DNA of 64,000 bases, from assembly GCF_008630915.1 (NCBI RefSeq), contig NZ_CP043909.1, positions 2,294,001 through 2,358,000 of the forward strand. The letters run 5' to 3'. The position numbers were made by a program, and so were the translations under genes. How positions within the stretch are numbered: position 1 is the first letter of the stretch; the number at the start of each line of letters is the position of its first letter. The notes beneath the pieces were generated by a model. The model saw nothing but the letters and a program-made list of their open reading frames with translations. It was not told the DNA's origin and made no database searches. This document shows, piece after piece, positions 18,224-29,503 of this stretch. This DNA comes from Acinetobacter suaedae (GTDB lineage Bacteria; Pseudomonadota; Gammaproteobacteria; Pseudomonadales; Moraxellaceae).

Positions 18224-18850
18224 TTAAAAATCAAAGAATGTGACTTCGCCTGTTTCTAGTGAGTACTCTGCACCTACAACAATCATTTTACCTTTTTCAA
18301 TTAGGCTCTCTAATACAGCTGAACCATGGCGTAGCTGGTTCACAGACGCGAAAACATTTGAACGCACAGCATGTGCAGACAGCTTTTTCAAATCATCCTT
18401 TAATTCAGTTTGCATCAGAATTTCAACAGAAGGACGTACTCGGTTAACAATCGACATCAAATTAGAAGACGGTGCTTGATCCGGATGTTTTAAAGTATCA
18501 ATTGTTGCTTGGATTGCACCACAATGACTATGTCCTAAGACAACAACCACAGCGCAATCATATCGTTCAGCTGCAAATTCCACACTCCCCACCTGTGATG
18601 GTGCAACAATATTACCTGCAACACGTATCACGAATAAGTCGCCTAAACCTTGGTCAAACACCATTTCAGCAGGCACACGTGAATCTGAACAACCCAAAAT
18701 AATCGCAAAAGGATTTTGTTCACTTGCCATCTCGGCACGCTCTTGGTGAGTGAGCAATTTTTGTTGGGTTGCTTCCCCTTTCACAAAACGAGCATTACCA
18801 GCTTTTAAACGTTCTAGAGTTTCTTTGGCAGTGAGCATGTGTATATCCAT
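18224..18850 (-). CDS. can: Beta-class carbonic anhydrase
   Basis: 208 residues; an internal ATG at 18838 is an alternative start. It interconverts CO2 and bicarbonate in the cytoplasm. Zinc ligands are Cys54, His107 and Cys110 (CSDSR and GHSHCG motifs), with the Asp56-Arg58 dyad present. The VIRVAGNI segment is also conserved. Length matches E. coli Can (220). Monocistronic. Confidence 0.93.
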   Translation of the reverse strand: MDIHMLTAKETLERLKAGNARFVKGEATQQKLLTHQERAEMASEQNPFAIILGCSDSRVPAEMVFDQGLGDLFVIRVAGNIVAPSQVGSVEFAAERYDCAVVVVLGHSHCGAIQATIDTLKHPDQAPSSNLMSIVNRVRPSVEILMQTELKDDLKKLSAHAVRSNVFASVNQLRHGSAVLESLIEKGKMIVVGAEYSLETGEVTFFDF

Positions 18851-19098
18851 CTATGGTAAACATGAGAAATAGGAGCTGAAAATCAACAACACCTTAGTTT
18901 AATCTGCGCTAAGTTGAATGTCACTGACAAAAATAGAAACTGCATCGACTAAGGAACATACCTTTGATCATAAAAATAGCTTAAAAATGCTGATTTCATT
19001 GGCAAGAATTTCCATACACCTGTAGATTATGCAAATGACTCACTGAGCAACATCCTCAATAATCAATTGGTTTAAAATAGATCAAGGACTGAGCAAAG

Positions 19099-20106
19099 AT
19101 GAATATCCCATTTTCGTTACCCATAGCTAAAACACTTACTGCAGCATTATTGGCACTGAGTTTAACGGCAACCATAAATACAACACATGCCGCTGAAATT
19201 GAAATGAGTTTCCAAAACCTACTTCAACAAGAACGCTCATGGGCTGGTCTACAAACCAAAACCTTGAAAGTTGGTGATATCACTTGGTCATATAGTGAAG
19301 GTGGTCAAAGCGGTAAACCGATTATTGTTTTAATTCATGGTTTGGCGGGTAGTCGTGATAACTGGAATCGTGTTGCTCAAGCATTAACAGCAAATTACCA
19401 TGTCATCATTCCAGACTTGCCAGCCAGCGGTGAAACACAAGTTCCCAAAGATTTTGACTACTCTGTTCCGAACGTAACGGAAAAGCTACGTCGCTTTATT
19501 GAGGCTGCCAACCTAACAGGGCCAGCACATATTGCGGGTCACTCACTCGGTGGGTCCGTCGCCATGCTCTATGCAGGTCAATATCCATTTGAAACCAAAA
19601 GTCTCTTTCTCATTAATGCAGCGGGAGTTTACCGTTCAGCAACCACGCCTTATCTAAAAGATCCAAATCAAATAAGAAATATGGTGGTGAGTAAAAAAGG
19701 AGATTTTAATTTCCTGATGCAACAAGCCATGTATGCCCCACCTTTTATTCCAAAAGAAATTGCACAAGCTCAAGAACGCATGATGATCGGACAAGTTGAA
19801 CAGACCAAAAAAATGGTTGATCAAGTGATTGCGCTAAATAAATTATACACGCCTGACTCTTTTGCTTTGCTCGCACGGGCCATCGATGCTCCAACGCTTA
19901 TTTTATGGGGCAAACAAGATAAAATTATTAATGTTGAAGTTGCGCCAGAATTAAAGTCATTATTGAAAAATGCACAAGCACCTGTGATTTTAGAAAATGT
20001 GGGGCACATGCCAATTCTGGAAGCAGATCAATTGGTTGTTCAACAGTATCTACCATTTTTAAGCAAAATTCAGGCGCAAAAGCCTGCAGCCGCTTCATCA
20101 CCATAA
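19099..20106 (+). CDS. Exported alpha/beta hydrolase (lipase/esterase-like)
   Basis: 335 residues with a signal peptide ending near THAAEI (about residue 32). Alpha/beta hydrolase fold: oxyanion stretch VLIHGLAGSRDNWNRVAQAL, nucleophile elbow GHSLGGS at about residue 150, acid region WGKQDKIINVE, and catalytic His in NVGHMPILEAD. A periplasmic or secreted esterase or lipase is likely. The next gene follows after 24 bases, so they may be co-transcribed. Confidence 0.78.
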   Translation: MNIPFSLPIAKTLTAALLALSLTATINTTHAAEIEMSFQNLLQQERSWAGLQTKTLKVGDITWSYSEGGQSGKPIIVLIHGLAGSRDNWNRVAQALTANYHVIIPDLPASGETQVPKDFDYSVPNVTEKLRRFIEAANLTGPAHIAGHSLGGSVAMLYAGQYPFETKSLFLINAAGVYRSATTPYLKDPNQIRNMVVSKKGDFNFLMQQAMYAPPFIPKEIAQAQERMMIGQVEQTKKMVDQVIALNKLYTPDSFALLARAIDAPTLILWGKQDKIINVEVAPELKSLLKNAQAPVILENVGHMPILEADQLVVQQYLPFLSKIQAQKPAAASSP

Positions 20107-20130
20107 ACTCAGAGGTGTAATTTAAACCCT

Positions 20131-21138
20131 ATGCAAAAACATCCAATGATAGAACAATTAATTGATGCACAACTCGATTTTCTTGATCAGGAGTTTGCTC
20201 AAACAGAAACTGTTCAACATGAGTTTAAACTGTTCTATCATTGGTTGCGCTTACAGCAGTTGCAACACATTTGGTCATTTGAACAAATCTTTGATTTAAT
20301 CGAAAAACAGATCTTAGCCACACCTGCAAGTTCATTTTTAATTGAGCAGATTGCAGAGCATATCCGTTTTGCACTAATTCATCCGGTCAATGATGAAACT
20401 CCAATTGAGGATGTTATCCCGGTTTTAACCATTGATTCCATCGCACAATACATCGCAAGTAAAAGCGGACACCGCCAACGATTAATCAAAACTGTTGTGA
20501 ATAATCCTGCGTTTTCTGCACTGATTACACAACTCATCCAACACTCTATTCAAGATTATTTAGACAACTCAGTTATGTCTAAACGTGTCCCTGGTGTGGG
20601 GCAGTTTATGAAAATGGGAAAGTCAGTTTTAGAAACCGTGACGGATTCAAACCTAAACAACACCATTGGGCACTACTTACAGAAGAATATTTTAAAAATC
20701 AGCCAAATGAGTGAGAAAGTGTTAAATCAACACTTCAATGATGACAAGCTCTATCACTTTCAAGCGAATATTTGGCATAAAATCAAAGTAATGCCATTGT
20801 CAGTTTTACGCAACTATATCGAGGTACAAGATTTACCTCGTACTGTGGCTATGGGACATGAGATTTGGGATCACATTCGTCAAACCGACTATTTGAAACA
20901 ACAAGTCCATGATGGCGTTTATGCATGGTATGCACGAAATCAAGAACGAACTTTTGATCTGTTGCTTCGTGATCTCAACATTGATGAAGATTTGATTCAG
21001 AAAGAATTAAATGATTTGTTAGTGCCTGTTTTAGAACAAGTGATCCAAACAGGTTATTTAAGACAACGTGCCCGTACTTATCTAGAAAAATTTTATTATT
21101 CAGAGCAAGTTTCTGAGATTTTTAAATTACAAGGATAA
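20131..21138 (+). CDS. Conserved-looking hypothetical protein, 335 residues
   Basis: I do not recognise the family. No signal peptide or membrane segment is apparent. The sequence is alpha-helical in character, with many Gln, His and Leu and several amphipathic runs (DAQLDFLDQEF, RQRLIKTVVNNPAFSALITQ). Glycine-poor apart from PGVGQFMKMGKSVLETV near residue 155. It starts 24 bases after the lipase-like gene and may be a cytoplasmic partner of it. Codon use is like the neighbours. Confidence 0.7.
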   Translation: MQKHPMIEQLIDAQLDFLDQEFAQTETVQHEFKLFYHWLRLQQLQHIWSFEQIFDLIEKQILATPASSFLIEQIAEHIRFALIHPVNDETPIEDVIPVLTIDSIAQYIASKSGHRQRLIKTVVNNPAFSALITQLIQHSIQDYLDNSVMSKRVPGVGQFMKMGKSVLETVTDSNLNNTIGHYLQKNILKISQMSEKVLNQHFNDDKLYHFQANIWHKIKVMPLSVLRNYIEVQDLPRTVAMGHEIWDHIRQTDYLKQQVHDGVYAWYARNQERTFDLLLRDLNIDEDLIQKELNDLLVPVLEQVIQTGYLRQRARTYLEKFYYSEQVSEIFKLQG

Positions 21139-21158
21139 GGCGCTACAGCCCTATCCTT
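21131..21158. terminator. Weak hairpin between convergent genes
   Basis: Arms AAGGATA (21131-21137) and TATCCTT (21152-21158) overlap the stop of the upstream gene, 11 bases from the receptor stop. Tentative. Confidence 0.35.
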
Positions 21159-21169
21159 GAGTTTATATC

Positions 21170-23209
21170 TTAGAAACTATAAGTCACACCTAAATTATAA
21201 CGGCGTCCATCTAATACATAATTATAGGTATCTTTATCAATTTCTTTATCAAATAGATTGTAGACCCCTGCTGCAACTGCGATATTTTGTGTTGGTTTAT
21301 AGTTCAATCCAACATCAACCATGGTATAGGCAGGTTTGCCTTTCGCCATCGCTGTCCGACTTAAATAATCCGAAGTTTTGCTACGGTAATTAACTCGTCC
21401 CCAACTAGAAAACTGATCATTGATCTCCCAATCGGCTGTGGTATTAAACATATGCTTAGGCATTTCGTTTAAAGGTTTACCTTTATTTACACCACTCTTT
21501 TGTTCGGTATCGGTGAAGGTATAATTTGCACTTAAGTTTACATTGGGTAGGACTTTCCAGCCTAAAGTCGCTTCAGCCCCTCGCATATTGGCTTTATCAA
21601 CATTTTCTCGCAAGCTAACAAAGTCAAACTTTTCACCTAACCAATCACAGCCTCTAGTACCAGAATCGCTTTGACATGTTCTAATTTCAGTAATTTTATC
21701 CTTAAACTCACTATTAAAAAGCGTTAATCCTGCTGTGAGATTATCTAAATTGTCCCAATTAAATGAAACCTCATAGTTCACACTTTTTTCAGGCTTAAGA
21801 TTTGGATTTCCAACAATCACACCATTACTTTGACTTCCACCTGTCGCTTGCCCCCATTCTGCAACCGTTGCGCGAAGTGCTGGTGTTTTATAACCTGTCG
21901 ATACACCACCTTTAATGACCCAATTATCATTTAGCCCCCAAACTCCATAAACTTTTGGACTCCAATGTTCGCCAAACTTTTCATCTTTATCTAGGCGAAT
22001 GGAACTAGTTAAAGTGAAATCATCCACAATGTTCCAAGCATTTTCAGCAAATAATGCCCAACTATAACGATCTAGATGTGAAACTGGTTTAGCACCGCCC
22101 ACACTTAATTGATTACCTTGATCATCTAATTCTTCTTTTAAATACATCCCACCAAAGCTCAAACTATGCTGGTCAAAATTAATTTTATTGATGGTATTAA
22201 AAGTCGTGTTTGTCGCTTCCATATTGCGTGATGGATTATCATTTTCTTCACGTTGGATATATGAATGCGTTTCTACGGCACCAAGCTGACCACGATGCGT
22301 TAAACTATATTCTGTACGATAATAATCAACAAACGAATTTACTGGAGGGTTTCGACCTGTTTGTATAGGAGAAATACTTTTTCCAACCGTCGCATTACGA
22401 GCTTGAATAGAGCGCTGGTATTCCAAATCAATTGTATGATTATCATTTGGTGTCAAACTAAATGCGGCGCCTCCCGCACGAATTTTTTGTTTGCTGTAAC
22501 CACCATAGATATCATCTTCATCACGCTGAGAATATAGTCCATTGGCTTTAAATGATAAAAGATTGGCGATCAAAGGACCTGCAATATAAGCATTGGTTTG
22601 ATAAAGATTACCTGAATCAGAGTTTTCTTGTAATGTCGTATCTAACTTGATAGATCCAGTCCACTCAATCGCATCTTTTTTGGTAATAATATTTATTACA
22701 CCACCCATAGCATCTGAACCATATAAACCTGACATTGGTCCACGAATCACTTCAATACGCTCAATCGCGCCAATATTAGGTAACCATCCCTGTTCAATCC
22801 CTGAATTATCGCTATTTGGTCGTACTGAACGCGTATTTACTTTTTTGCCATTTACCATAATGACAGTGTATGCACTCCCCATACCACGAATACTAATATC
22901 ACTTGAACTACCTCCACCTGTAACCACGACCCCAGGCACATCTTTCAAAGCATCTGTTACATCACGATAAGCTTTTTTATTAATTTCTTCTTGCGTTAGA
23001 ACCGAAATAGAAGCCGCAGCTTTTTTTATGTCTTGTTCAAATCCACTCGCAGTCACAACGATCGTATCAAGTTGAGTCACATTTTTATTGTAATTTTCAC
23101 TTTTATTACTTGCAGTTACCTCAATCTCATTTGCTGAAGCATTACCAATTGAAGACATTCCGATAAGGACTGATAAAGATAGCAGTGAGAGAGTCGATTG
23201 TTTAGACAT
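21170..23209 (-). CDS. TonB-dependent catecholate siderophore receptor, CirA-like
   Basis: 679 residues. Signal peptide, then a TonB-box-like TIVVTAS (about residues 49-55). The plug domain follows with DVPGVVVTGGGSSSDISIRG and the IERIEVIRGPMSGLYGSDA block, closely like CirA. A 22-strand barrel ends in an aromatic residue (GVTYSF). It imports ferric catecholates or their breakdown products across the outer membrane with TonB-ExbBD energy. A strong Fur-box-like palindrome at 23293-23313 points to iron repression. The exact ligand is not set by sequence. Confidence 0.85.
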   Translation of the reverse strand: MSKQSTLSLLSLSVLIGMSSIGNASANEIEVTASNKSENYNKNVTQLDTIVVTASGFEQDIKKAAASISVLTQEEINKKAYRDVTDALKDVPGVVVTGGGSSSDISIRGMGSAYTVIMVNGKKVNTRSVRPNSDNSGIEQGWLPNIGAIERIEVIRGPMSGLYGSDAMGGVINIITKKDAIEWTGSIKLDTTLQENSDSGNLYQTNAYIAGPLIANLLSFKANGLYSQRDEDDIYGGYSKQKIRAGGAAFSLTPNDNHTIDLEYQRSIQARNATVGKSISPIQTGRNPPVNSFVDYYRTEYSLTHRGQLGAVETHSYIQREENDNPSRNMEATNTTFNTINKINFDQHSLSFGGMYLKEELDDQGNQLSVGGAKPVSHLDRYSWALFAENAWNIVDDFTLTSSIRLDKDEKFGEHWSPKVYGVWGLNDNWVIKGGVSTGYKTPALRATVAEWGQATGGSQSNGVIVGNPNLKPEKSVNYEVSFNWDNLDNLTAGLTLFNSEFKDKITEIRTCQSDSGTRGCDWLGEKFDFVSLRENVDKANMRGAEATLGWKVLPNVNLSANYTFTDTEQKSGVNKGKPLNEMPKHMFNTTADWEINDQFSSWGRVNYRSKTSDYLSRTAMAKGKPAYTMVDVGLNYKPTQNIAVAAGVYNLFDKEIDKDTYNYVLDGRRYNLGVTYSF

Positions 23210-23292
23210 ACAAATTCCAATAAATTAACATGTTATTTAAAAGTAGATATTTCACATATCATGGTAACAATCTTGGATACAATTGTAAATAT

Positions 23293-23313
23293 TAATGATA
23301 ATTACTATCATTA
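23293..23313 (-). promoter_or_regulatory. Fur box upstream of CirA-like receptor
   Basis: Perfect eight-base arms TAATGATA (23293-23300) and TATCATTA (23306-23313) around ATTAC. This is a very close fit to the GATAATGATAATCATTATC consensus. It lies 84 bases before the receptor start. Confidence 0.85.
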
Positions 23314-23335
23314 AATACAGTTAAAGTTTACAAAA

Positions 23336-23362
23336 AAATAGCCTCAGTGAATGAGGCTATTT
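23336..23362 (-). terminator. Terminator of nfuA
   Basis: Eleven-base arms AAATAGCCTCA (23336-23346) and TGAGGCTATTT (23352-23362) with a five-base loop, followed on the minus strand by a T-run. It lies 30 bases after the nfuA stop. Confidence 0.8.
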
Positions 23363-23392
23363 AATTACATTTTCTTATATTTACATGCAAGC

Positions 23393-24031
23393 TTACTTAA
23401 AATAAGCACCTTCTGCTTGTGTATGGTCTGTTTGGTCAACCACACGCTGTAACTCTGGAATATGTTGACGCAGCGTCGTTTCTACACCTTGTTTTAAGGT
23501 TACATCAATCGCCGAACAACCCTGGCAACCTCCACCAAACTTCAATACAGCAGTAAGCCCATGCTCAGCATCTTCTTGAACTTCGACGAGGCTACAGTTA
23601 CCGCCGTGCCCTGCTAGACCTGGGTTAATCTCAGATTGCAAGATATAAGTGATGCGTTCTTCAATCGAAGCATCTGGACCTACACGAGGTACCTTGGAGT
23701 TTGGTGCACGGAACGTTAATTGACCACCAAAACGATCTTTATTGTAGTCAATCACCGCATCAACTAAATATGGAATCGATGGTGCATCTACATAAGCAGG
23801 GAAATCAGGATAGTCCTGTTTGTAATCTGTTGGTATAACTTCTTCTGGTGCACTATATGCCATACAACATTCAGCACGTGGAGTACCCGGATTCTCTACA
23901 AAAACACGAACGCCAATCCCTGGAGTATTTTGTTTTGCTAATAAATCACTTAAATACTCTTGTGCAGAGGGAGTAATCAAAAGGTTTGGAATTTCTTCTG
24001 CGACAGCAGTGTTGGTGTTCTCAGTCGACAT
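23393..24031 (-). CDS. nfuA: Fe/S biogenesis protein NfuA
   Basis: 212 residues from the ATG at 24031. N-terminal degenerate A-type (IscA-like) domain begins with ITPSAQEYLSDLL. The C-terminal Nfu domain carries the cluster-binding GGGCQGCSAID motif at about residue 168. NfuA carries [4Fe-4S] clusters to targets such as aconitase, chiefly under stress. Length is close to the E. coli protein (191) and typical of Acinetobacter and Pseudomonas. Confidence 0.95.
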   Translation of the reverse strand: MSTENTNTAVAEEIPNLLITPSAQEYLSDLLAKQNTPGIGVRVFVENPGTPRAECCMAYSAPEEVIPTDYKQDYPDFPAYVDAPSIPYLVDAVIDYNKDRFGGQLTFRAPNSKVPRVGPDASIEERITYILQSEINPGLAGHGGNCSLVEVQEDAEHGLTAVLKFGGGCQGCSAIDVTLKQGVETTLRQHIPELQRVVDQTDHTQAEGAYFK

Positions 24032-24184
24032 AACAATAATCCTCAAGCTGATGTCGTTATATTAACTGAAGATGGAGGGTAATGAAAAAAAATCAACCAT
24101 TTTTGTAGGAATTCTATGCAAGATCATTGTTTATTAAGTTTTTAATGGCATTATTGCTTAGACACTGATCAATTTGAAACGTTT

Positions 24185-24802
24185 ATGTTACATCTACCCT
24201 TTAATCATACTGTGACCCTGATTTTGATCACAGTCGCGATTTCTTTACTCGCATTCTCCAATCAACGTGTAATGAACCGACTTATTTTCTGGCCGCCAGC
24301 AATGCAACGTGGTCAATATGATCGTTTTATTACGCATGGTTTTGTTCATGCTGATGGTATGCATTTACTATTCAATATGATCACCCTTTTCTTCTTTGGC
24401 AATATCATTGAAAGTTTTTATCGCCAGTTTTTCTATGACATGGGGTTTGTCTTATTTTATTTGGGTGGTCTCATTGTTGCAATTTTACCGAGCTATCTAA
24501 AACATCGACATGATGCACGTTGGGCAAGCCTAGGAGCATCTGGTGCTGTTTCAGCAGTACTCTTTGCCTATATCTTGTTCCAACCTTGGAACTTGATTTT
24601 CGTCTTCTTTATCCCTGTTCCTGCCATTATTTTTGCCATTTTATATGTGGCATATAGTGTATGGTCTGGCAAACGTGGCAATAGTAACATTAATCACAGC
24701 GCCCACCTTTGGGGAGCTGCCTATGGTGTCATTGTGACCATCATTTTAGAACCACGTGTCGTTCCACATTTCCTGAATCAGTTAACTAAACTACCATTCT
24801 AA
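24185..24802 (+). CDS. Rhomboid family intramembrane serine protease (short form)
   Basis: 205 residues, six hydrophobic segments with little soluble sequence. Catalytic dyad Ser119 in LGASGAVSAV and His174 in NHSAHLWGAAYG. TM2 motif HADGMHLLFNMITLFFFG is intact. It is more compact than the rhomboid at 12251-13054, which has a longer periplasmic loop. Substrate unknown. It stands alone, with its own terminator. Confidence 0.88.
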   Translation: MLHLPFNHTVTLILITVAISLLAFSNQRVMNRLIFWPPAMQRGQYDRFITHGFVHADGMHLLFNMITLFFFGNIIESFYRQFFYDMGFVLFYLGGLIVAILPSYLKHRHDARWASLGASGAVSAVLFAYILFQPWNLIFVFFIPVPAIIFAILYVAYSVWSGKRGNSNINHSAHLWGAAYGVIVTIILEPRVVPHFLNQLTKLPF

Positions 24803-24808
24803 CTGATT

Positions 24809-24842
24809 GTGAAAACAGACCTCCTCGGAGGTTTGTTTTCAC
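24809..24842 (+). terminator. Terminator after short rhomboid gene
   Basis: Long near-perfect hairpin: GTGAAAACA plus ACCTCC (24809-24824) pairs with GGAGGT plus TGTTTTCAC (24827-24842). The loop is tiny, and the hairpin begins seven bases after the stop. No long T-run follows. Confidence 0.6.
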
Positions 24843-24933
24843 ATCACCAACAATTTAAAAAAATAAACTAGTAAAAAATCTTAGTTCACTTTAAAGTTTC
24901 AGTATAAGAATTAAATATACAGGATGTGCAGAT

Positions 24934-25098
24934 ATGAAAAAAATTTCACTCTACCTTTGCATGCTATTTACATTGAGCCTTTCAGCTTGTGCCGTACACA
25001 CCCCGCATGGCAGTGTAGTTATTGATCCAGATCACCCACACTATGGACGACATGGTGACTTCTGCCCTCCAGGTCAAGCGAAAAAAGGTCGCTGCTAA
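24934..25098 (+). CDS. Small His-rich lipoprotein, 54 residues
   Basis: ATG at 24934 with AGGAT ten bases upstream. Signal peptide with lipobox LSAC (Cys19). The mature part is 36 residues with five His residues (HTPHGS, HPHYGRHGD) and ends CPPGQAKKGRC, so two Cys could pair. I do not know its function. His clusters could bind metal, which is a guess. It is convergent with epmA. Confidence 0.7.
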   Translation: MKKISLYLCMLFTLSLSACAVHTPHGSVVIDPDHPHYGRHGDFCPPGQAKKGRC

Positions 25099-25119
25099 TA
25101 GCCATTGATCGTAAGATAA

Positions 25120-26106
25120 TCATGCAATTTCTGCTGGAAAGGCGATGACTTTATCAATATTCATTTGATTCATCGCCACCATCAATAAACGATCAATACC
25201 TAATGCAATCCCAGAACATTCAGGCATCTTCGGTAGTGCAGCCAATAAATATTGATCTGTTGGCATAATAGTTAAACCTTGAAGCCTGCGCTCTTGATTA
25301 TCGGCGGCAAAACGCTCTTCCAATACATCAGCATCTAAGAGTTCATCATAAGCATTTGCGAGTTCCAAACCTTCGATATACACCTCAAAACGTGCTGCGA
25401 CCGACTCACCATCCTCATCCTGTTTTACTTTTGCCAGTGAAGCCATTTCAGGTGGGAAATCAGTTAAAAATACAGGCGTGTCGAAACCTAGACTTGGTTC
25501 AACGAAATGTGAGAATAATAAGTCCATATAGCCCAGTCGATCATCACCCAAATCAAGATTGAGACCTACGCGATTCGCAGTATCTTTAAGTTGTTTTAAA
25601 CTGGCCTGCAAAGGATTAATATCTAAACGGTCTTGAAATGCATGCTTATAACTCAAAACAATTGGACGAATATCACCAAAGCGATGAGCCAAACAAACTT
25701 CTAATAAATCGGCTGTTTCGTACATTAATCCTTTTAGATCTAAATTAGGTCGATACCACTCCAACATGGTAAATTCACTATTGTGCTTACGCCCATGTTC
25801 ATCATCACGAAATACTTTACAGATTTGGTAGATTGGCCCACTTCCACTTGCCAACAAACGCTTCATTGGAAATTCAGGAGAAGTCTGTAAGTATTGGGTA
25901 TTTAATTTTCCATGAATATGGCGCTGTACTTGTACCGATGCCAAATGTACATCAGTTACCCCTGCTTGGGACAAAATAGGTGTTTCGACTTCCAAAACAT
26001 TTCGCTCTGCAAAAAACTGGCGAATTTTTTTATACATCTCGGCACGCGCTTTTAGAGCTTCAATAGAACACGTCGGTTGATAGCTTTTCATTTCATCTTG
26101 ACTCAT
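25120..26106 (-). CDS. epmA: EF-P--(R)-beta-lysine ligase EpmA
   Basis: 328 residues from the ATG at 26106, which overlaps the pdxB stop as ATGA. Class II lysyl-tRNA-synthetase-like catalytic domain without the anticodon-binding domain: VLEVETPILSQAGVTD (motif 1), KVFRDDEHGRKHNSEFTMLEWYRP (motif 2) and SGIALGIDRLLM (motif 3). It attaches beta-lysine to elongation factor P. Length matches E. coli EpmA (325). Coupled behind pdxB. Confidence 0.94.
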   Translation of the reverse strand: MSQDEMKSYQPTCSIEALKARAEMYKKIRQFFAERNVLEVETPILSQAGVTDVHLASVQVQRHIHGKLNTQYLQTSPEFPMKRLLASGSGPIYQICKVFRDDEHGRKHNSEFTMLEWYRPNLDLKGLMYETADLLEVCLAHRFGDIRPIVLSYKHAFQDRLDINPLQASLKQLKDTANRVGLNLDLGDDRLGYMDLLFSHFVEPSLGFDTPVFLTDFPPEMASLAKVKQDEDGESVAARFEVYIEGLELANAYDELLDADVLEERFAADNQERRLQGLTIMPTDQYLLAALPKMPECSGIALGIDRLLMVAMNQMNIDKVIAFPAEIA

Positions 26107-27170
26107 GCCTTTGGTCCACCATGTGCGGCCCATTCACGGCGTAATGGATAATTCTTTCTCAGTAAATCGAATGCCTGCTGATCAACTTTGCCATGCTGCA
26201 CGCAAGCTCTTAATTGTCTGTCATCTTCAGCAATATTATAAATCTGTATCAAATGCTGCTGAAGTACCTGTTTTACATCCTGCTGCTTGAAATATGGTTC
26301 AACACTCGGTAACTGACTTTCAAATCGCTTCGATGCGGTGTAACCAAATTTTTGGCAAAAAGCATCATAAATCATCTGTGTACCTCGTGCCTTCCCTTCC
26401 AAACTATAGCCAGCAATATGAGGCGTCGCTAAAGCTAATAGATCTAATAAATCTTGAGGAATCTCAGGTTCAAACTCAAATACATCCAGCACAACTTGAT
26501 GCTTGGTTTTCATCATATCTGTCATCAATGCCGATTGCTGAATCACAGGACCACGCGCGCTGTTGATTAGAATGGCTGAAGGTTTCATTGCTGCTAAAGT
26601 CGCTTGATTGAACAAGTGCTGCGTTGGATATTCACCCGTTAAAGTTAAAGGGACATGAATTGAAATCGCATCTGCACGCGCTAACAACGTATCAAAAGAA
26701 ACATTTTCAATGTCATTAAGTTGCACATAAGGATCGTAACCGATCACATTCCACCCCAGCAGTTGTGCCATCACCGCCAGTCGACTACCCACATTACCTA
26801 AACCAACAATCCCTAAAGTAAAATCGGCATCTTTTTCTAATAATTCAATATCTAAGTGCAATAAGGCGGTAATGACATATTCTGCAACAGCCTGAGCATT
26901 ACAACCAGCAGCATTGTTCCATGAGATATTTTGCTTTTCTAAAGTTTGAATATCTAGATGGTCTGTTCCAATTGTGGCACTGCCCACAAATTGAATTTTA
27001 GTTTGATCAATTAAAGCATGATTGACCTTCGTCACTGAGCGAACCAATAAAGCGTCCGCATCCCGAACATCTGCATGCGTTAACGTACGTCCTGCTCGAT
27101 GCTGTATTTCTGCAAATTCCGCAAAAAAATAATCGGTAAATGCCAAGTTTTCATCTGCGACAATTTTCAT
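26103..27170 (-). CDS. pdxB: Erythronate-4-phosphate dehydrogenase
   Basis: 355 residues. D-isomer-specific 2-hydroxyacid dehydrogenase fold. NAD motif GIVGLGNVGSRLA (about residues 123-135), Arg in NSARGPV, and the catalytic His in ATPHIAGYSLEGKARGT. The C-terminal dimerisation domain of PdxB is present (residues about 285-355). It performs the second step of pyridoxal-phosphate synthesis. Followed by epmA with a four-base overlap. Confidence 0.94.
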   Translation of the reverse strand: MKIVADENLAFTDYFFAEFAEIQHRAGRTLTHADVRDADALLVRSVTKVNHALIDQTKIQFVGSATIGTDHLDIQTLEKQNISWNNAAGCNAQAVAEYVITALLHLDIELLEKDADFTLGIVGLGNVGSRLAVMAQLLGWNVIGYDPYVQLNDIENVSFDTLLARADAISIHVPLTLTGEYPTQHLFNQATLAAMKPSAILINSARGPVIQQSALMTDMMKTKHQVVLDVFEFEPEIPQDLLDLLALATPHIAGYSLEGKARGTQMIYDAFCQKFGYTASKRFESQLPSVEPYFKQQDVKQVLQQHLIQIYNIAEDDRQLRACVQHGKVDQQAFDLLRKNYPLRREWAAHGGPKA

Positions 27171-27361
27171 GCAGTCTATTCCATAATTTTCTCTGGGCTT
27201 ATTATCCTAAGCATCGAAGAAATTAACAAATCAAATCTGAATGTTCGAGTAAAATTGGCGCGAAAGACAACGATTTTGGAATGCCCATGCAACTTATTGC
27301 CAATTCTAGATCGTTTTTTTACTTTTATAATGTCAGCATATTATTTTCTGTAAGTTCAATT

Positions 27362-27736
27362 ATGACGCCTTATTCTCCCTATAAAGGCAAAAATGGTATC
27401 AAACGCATCCTAAATGCCACAGGCTATTCGCTTGCTGGCTTTAAAGCTGCATTTAACCATGAAGCTGCTTTTAGACAAATTATTTTGCTTAATTTAATTT
27501 TGATTCCTGCCAGCTTTTTTATCCATGTATCTGCCTTGGAGCAGGCACTGATGGTTGCTGTCTGTTTGTTGGCAATTATTGTCGAATTATTTAATTCAGC
27601 CATTGAAGCTGTTGTGGACCGTATTTCACTTGAAAAGCATGAATTATCTAAAAATGCAAAAGATATGGGGAGCGCAGCTCAGTTCGTTTCTTTAGCCATT
27701 ATCTTTTTTACTTGGATAATTATTTTATTTCGCTAA
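27362..27736 (+). CDS. dgkA: Diacylglycerol kinase (prokaryotic DgkA)
   Basis: 124 residues from the ATG at 27362; the longer frame from 27281 begins in the pdxB-dgkA intergenic gap and gives an atypical N-terminus. Three membrane helices with the family motif ELFNSAIEAVVDRI and then ELSKNAKDMGSAAQF. It phosphorylates diacylglycerol to recycle it in the inner membrane. Length agrees with E. coli DgkA (122). Confidence 0.93.
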   Translation: MTPYSPYKGKNGIKRILNATGYSLAGFKAAFNHEAAFRQIILLNLILIPASFFIHVSALEQALMVAVCLLAIIVELFNSAIEAVVDRISLEKHELSKNAKDMGSAAQFVSLAIIFFTWIIILFR

Positions 27737-27756
27737 ACATCCAGTATATTCCATAT

Positions 27757-27787
27757 AAAAAAGTCCCTGCAGATGCAGGGACTTTTT
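27757..27787. terminator. Bidirectional terminator between dgkA and groEL
   Basis: AAAAAAGTCCCTGC pairs with GCAGGGACTTTTTT around AGAT. It is U-rich on both strands and lies between convergent stops at 27736 and 27810. Confidence 0.9.
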
Positions 27788-27809
27788 TGATCTAGACGAA
27801 GATGCGCTG

Positions 27810-29462
<1,653 letters not shown>

Positions 29463-29503
29463 TTAAATACTGAATCTGATAATAAATTTGAGTTATGTGT
29501 CGA

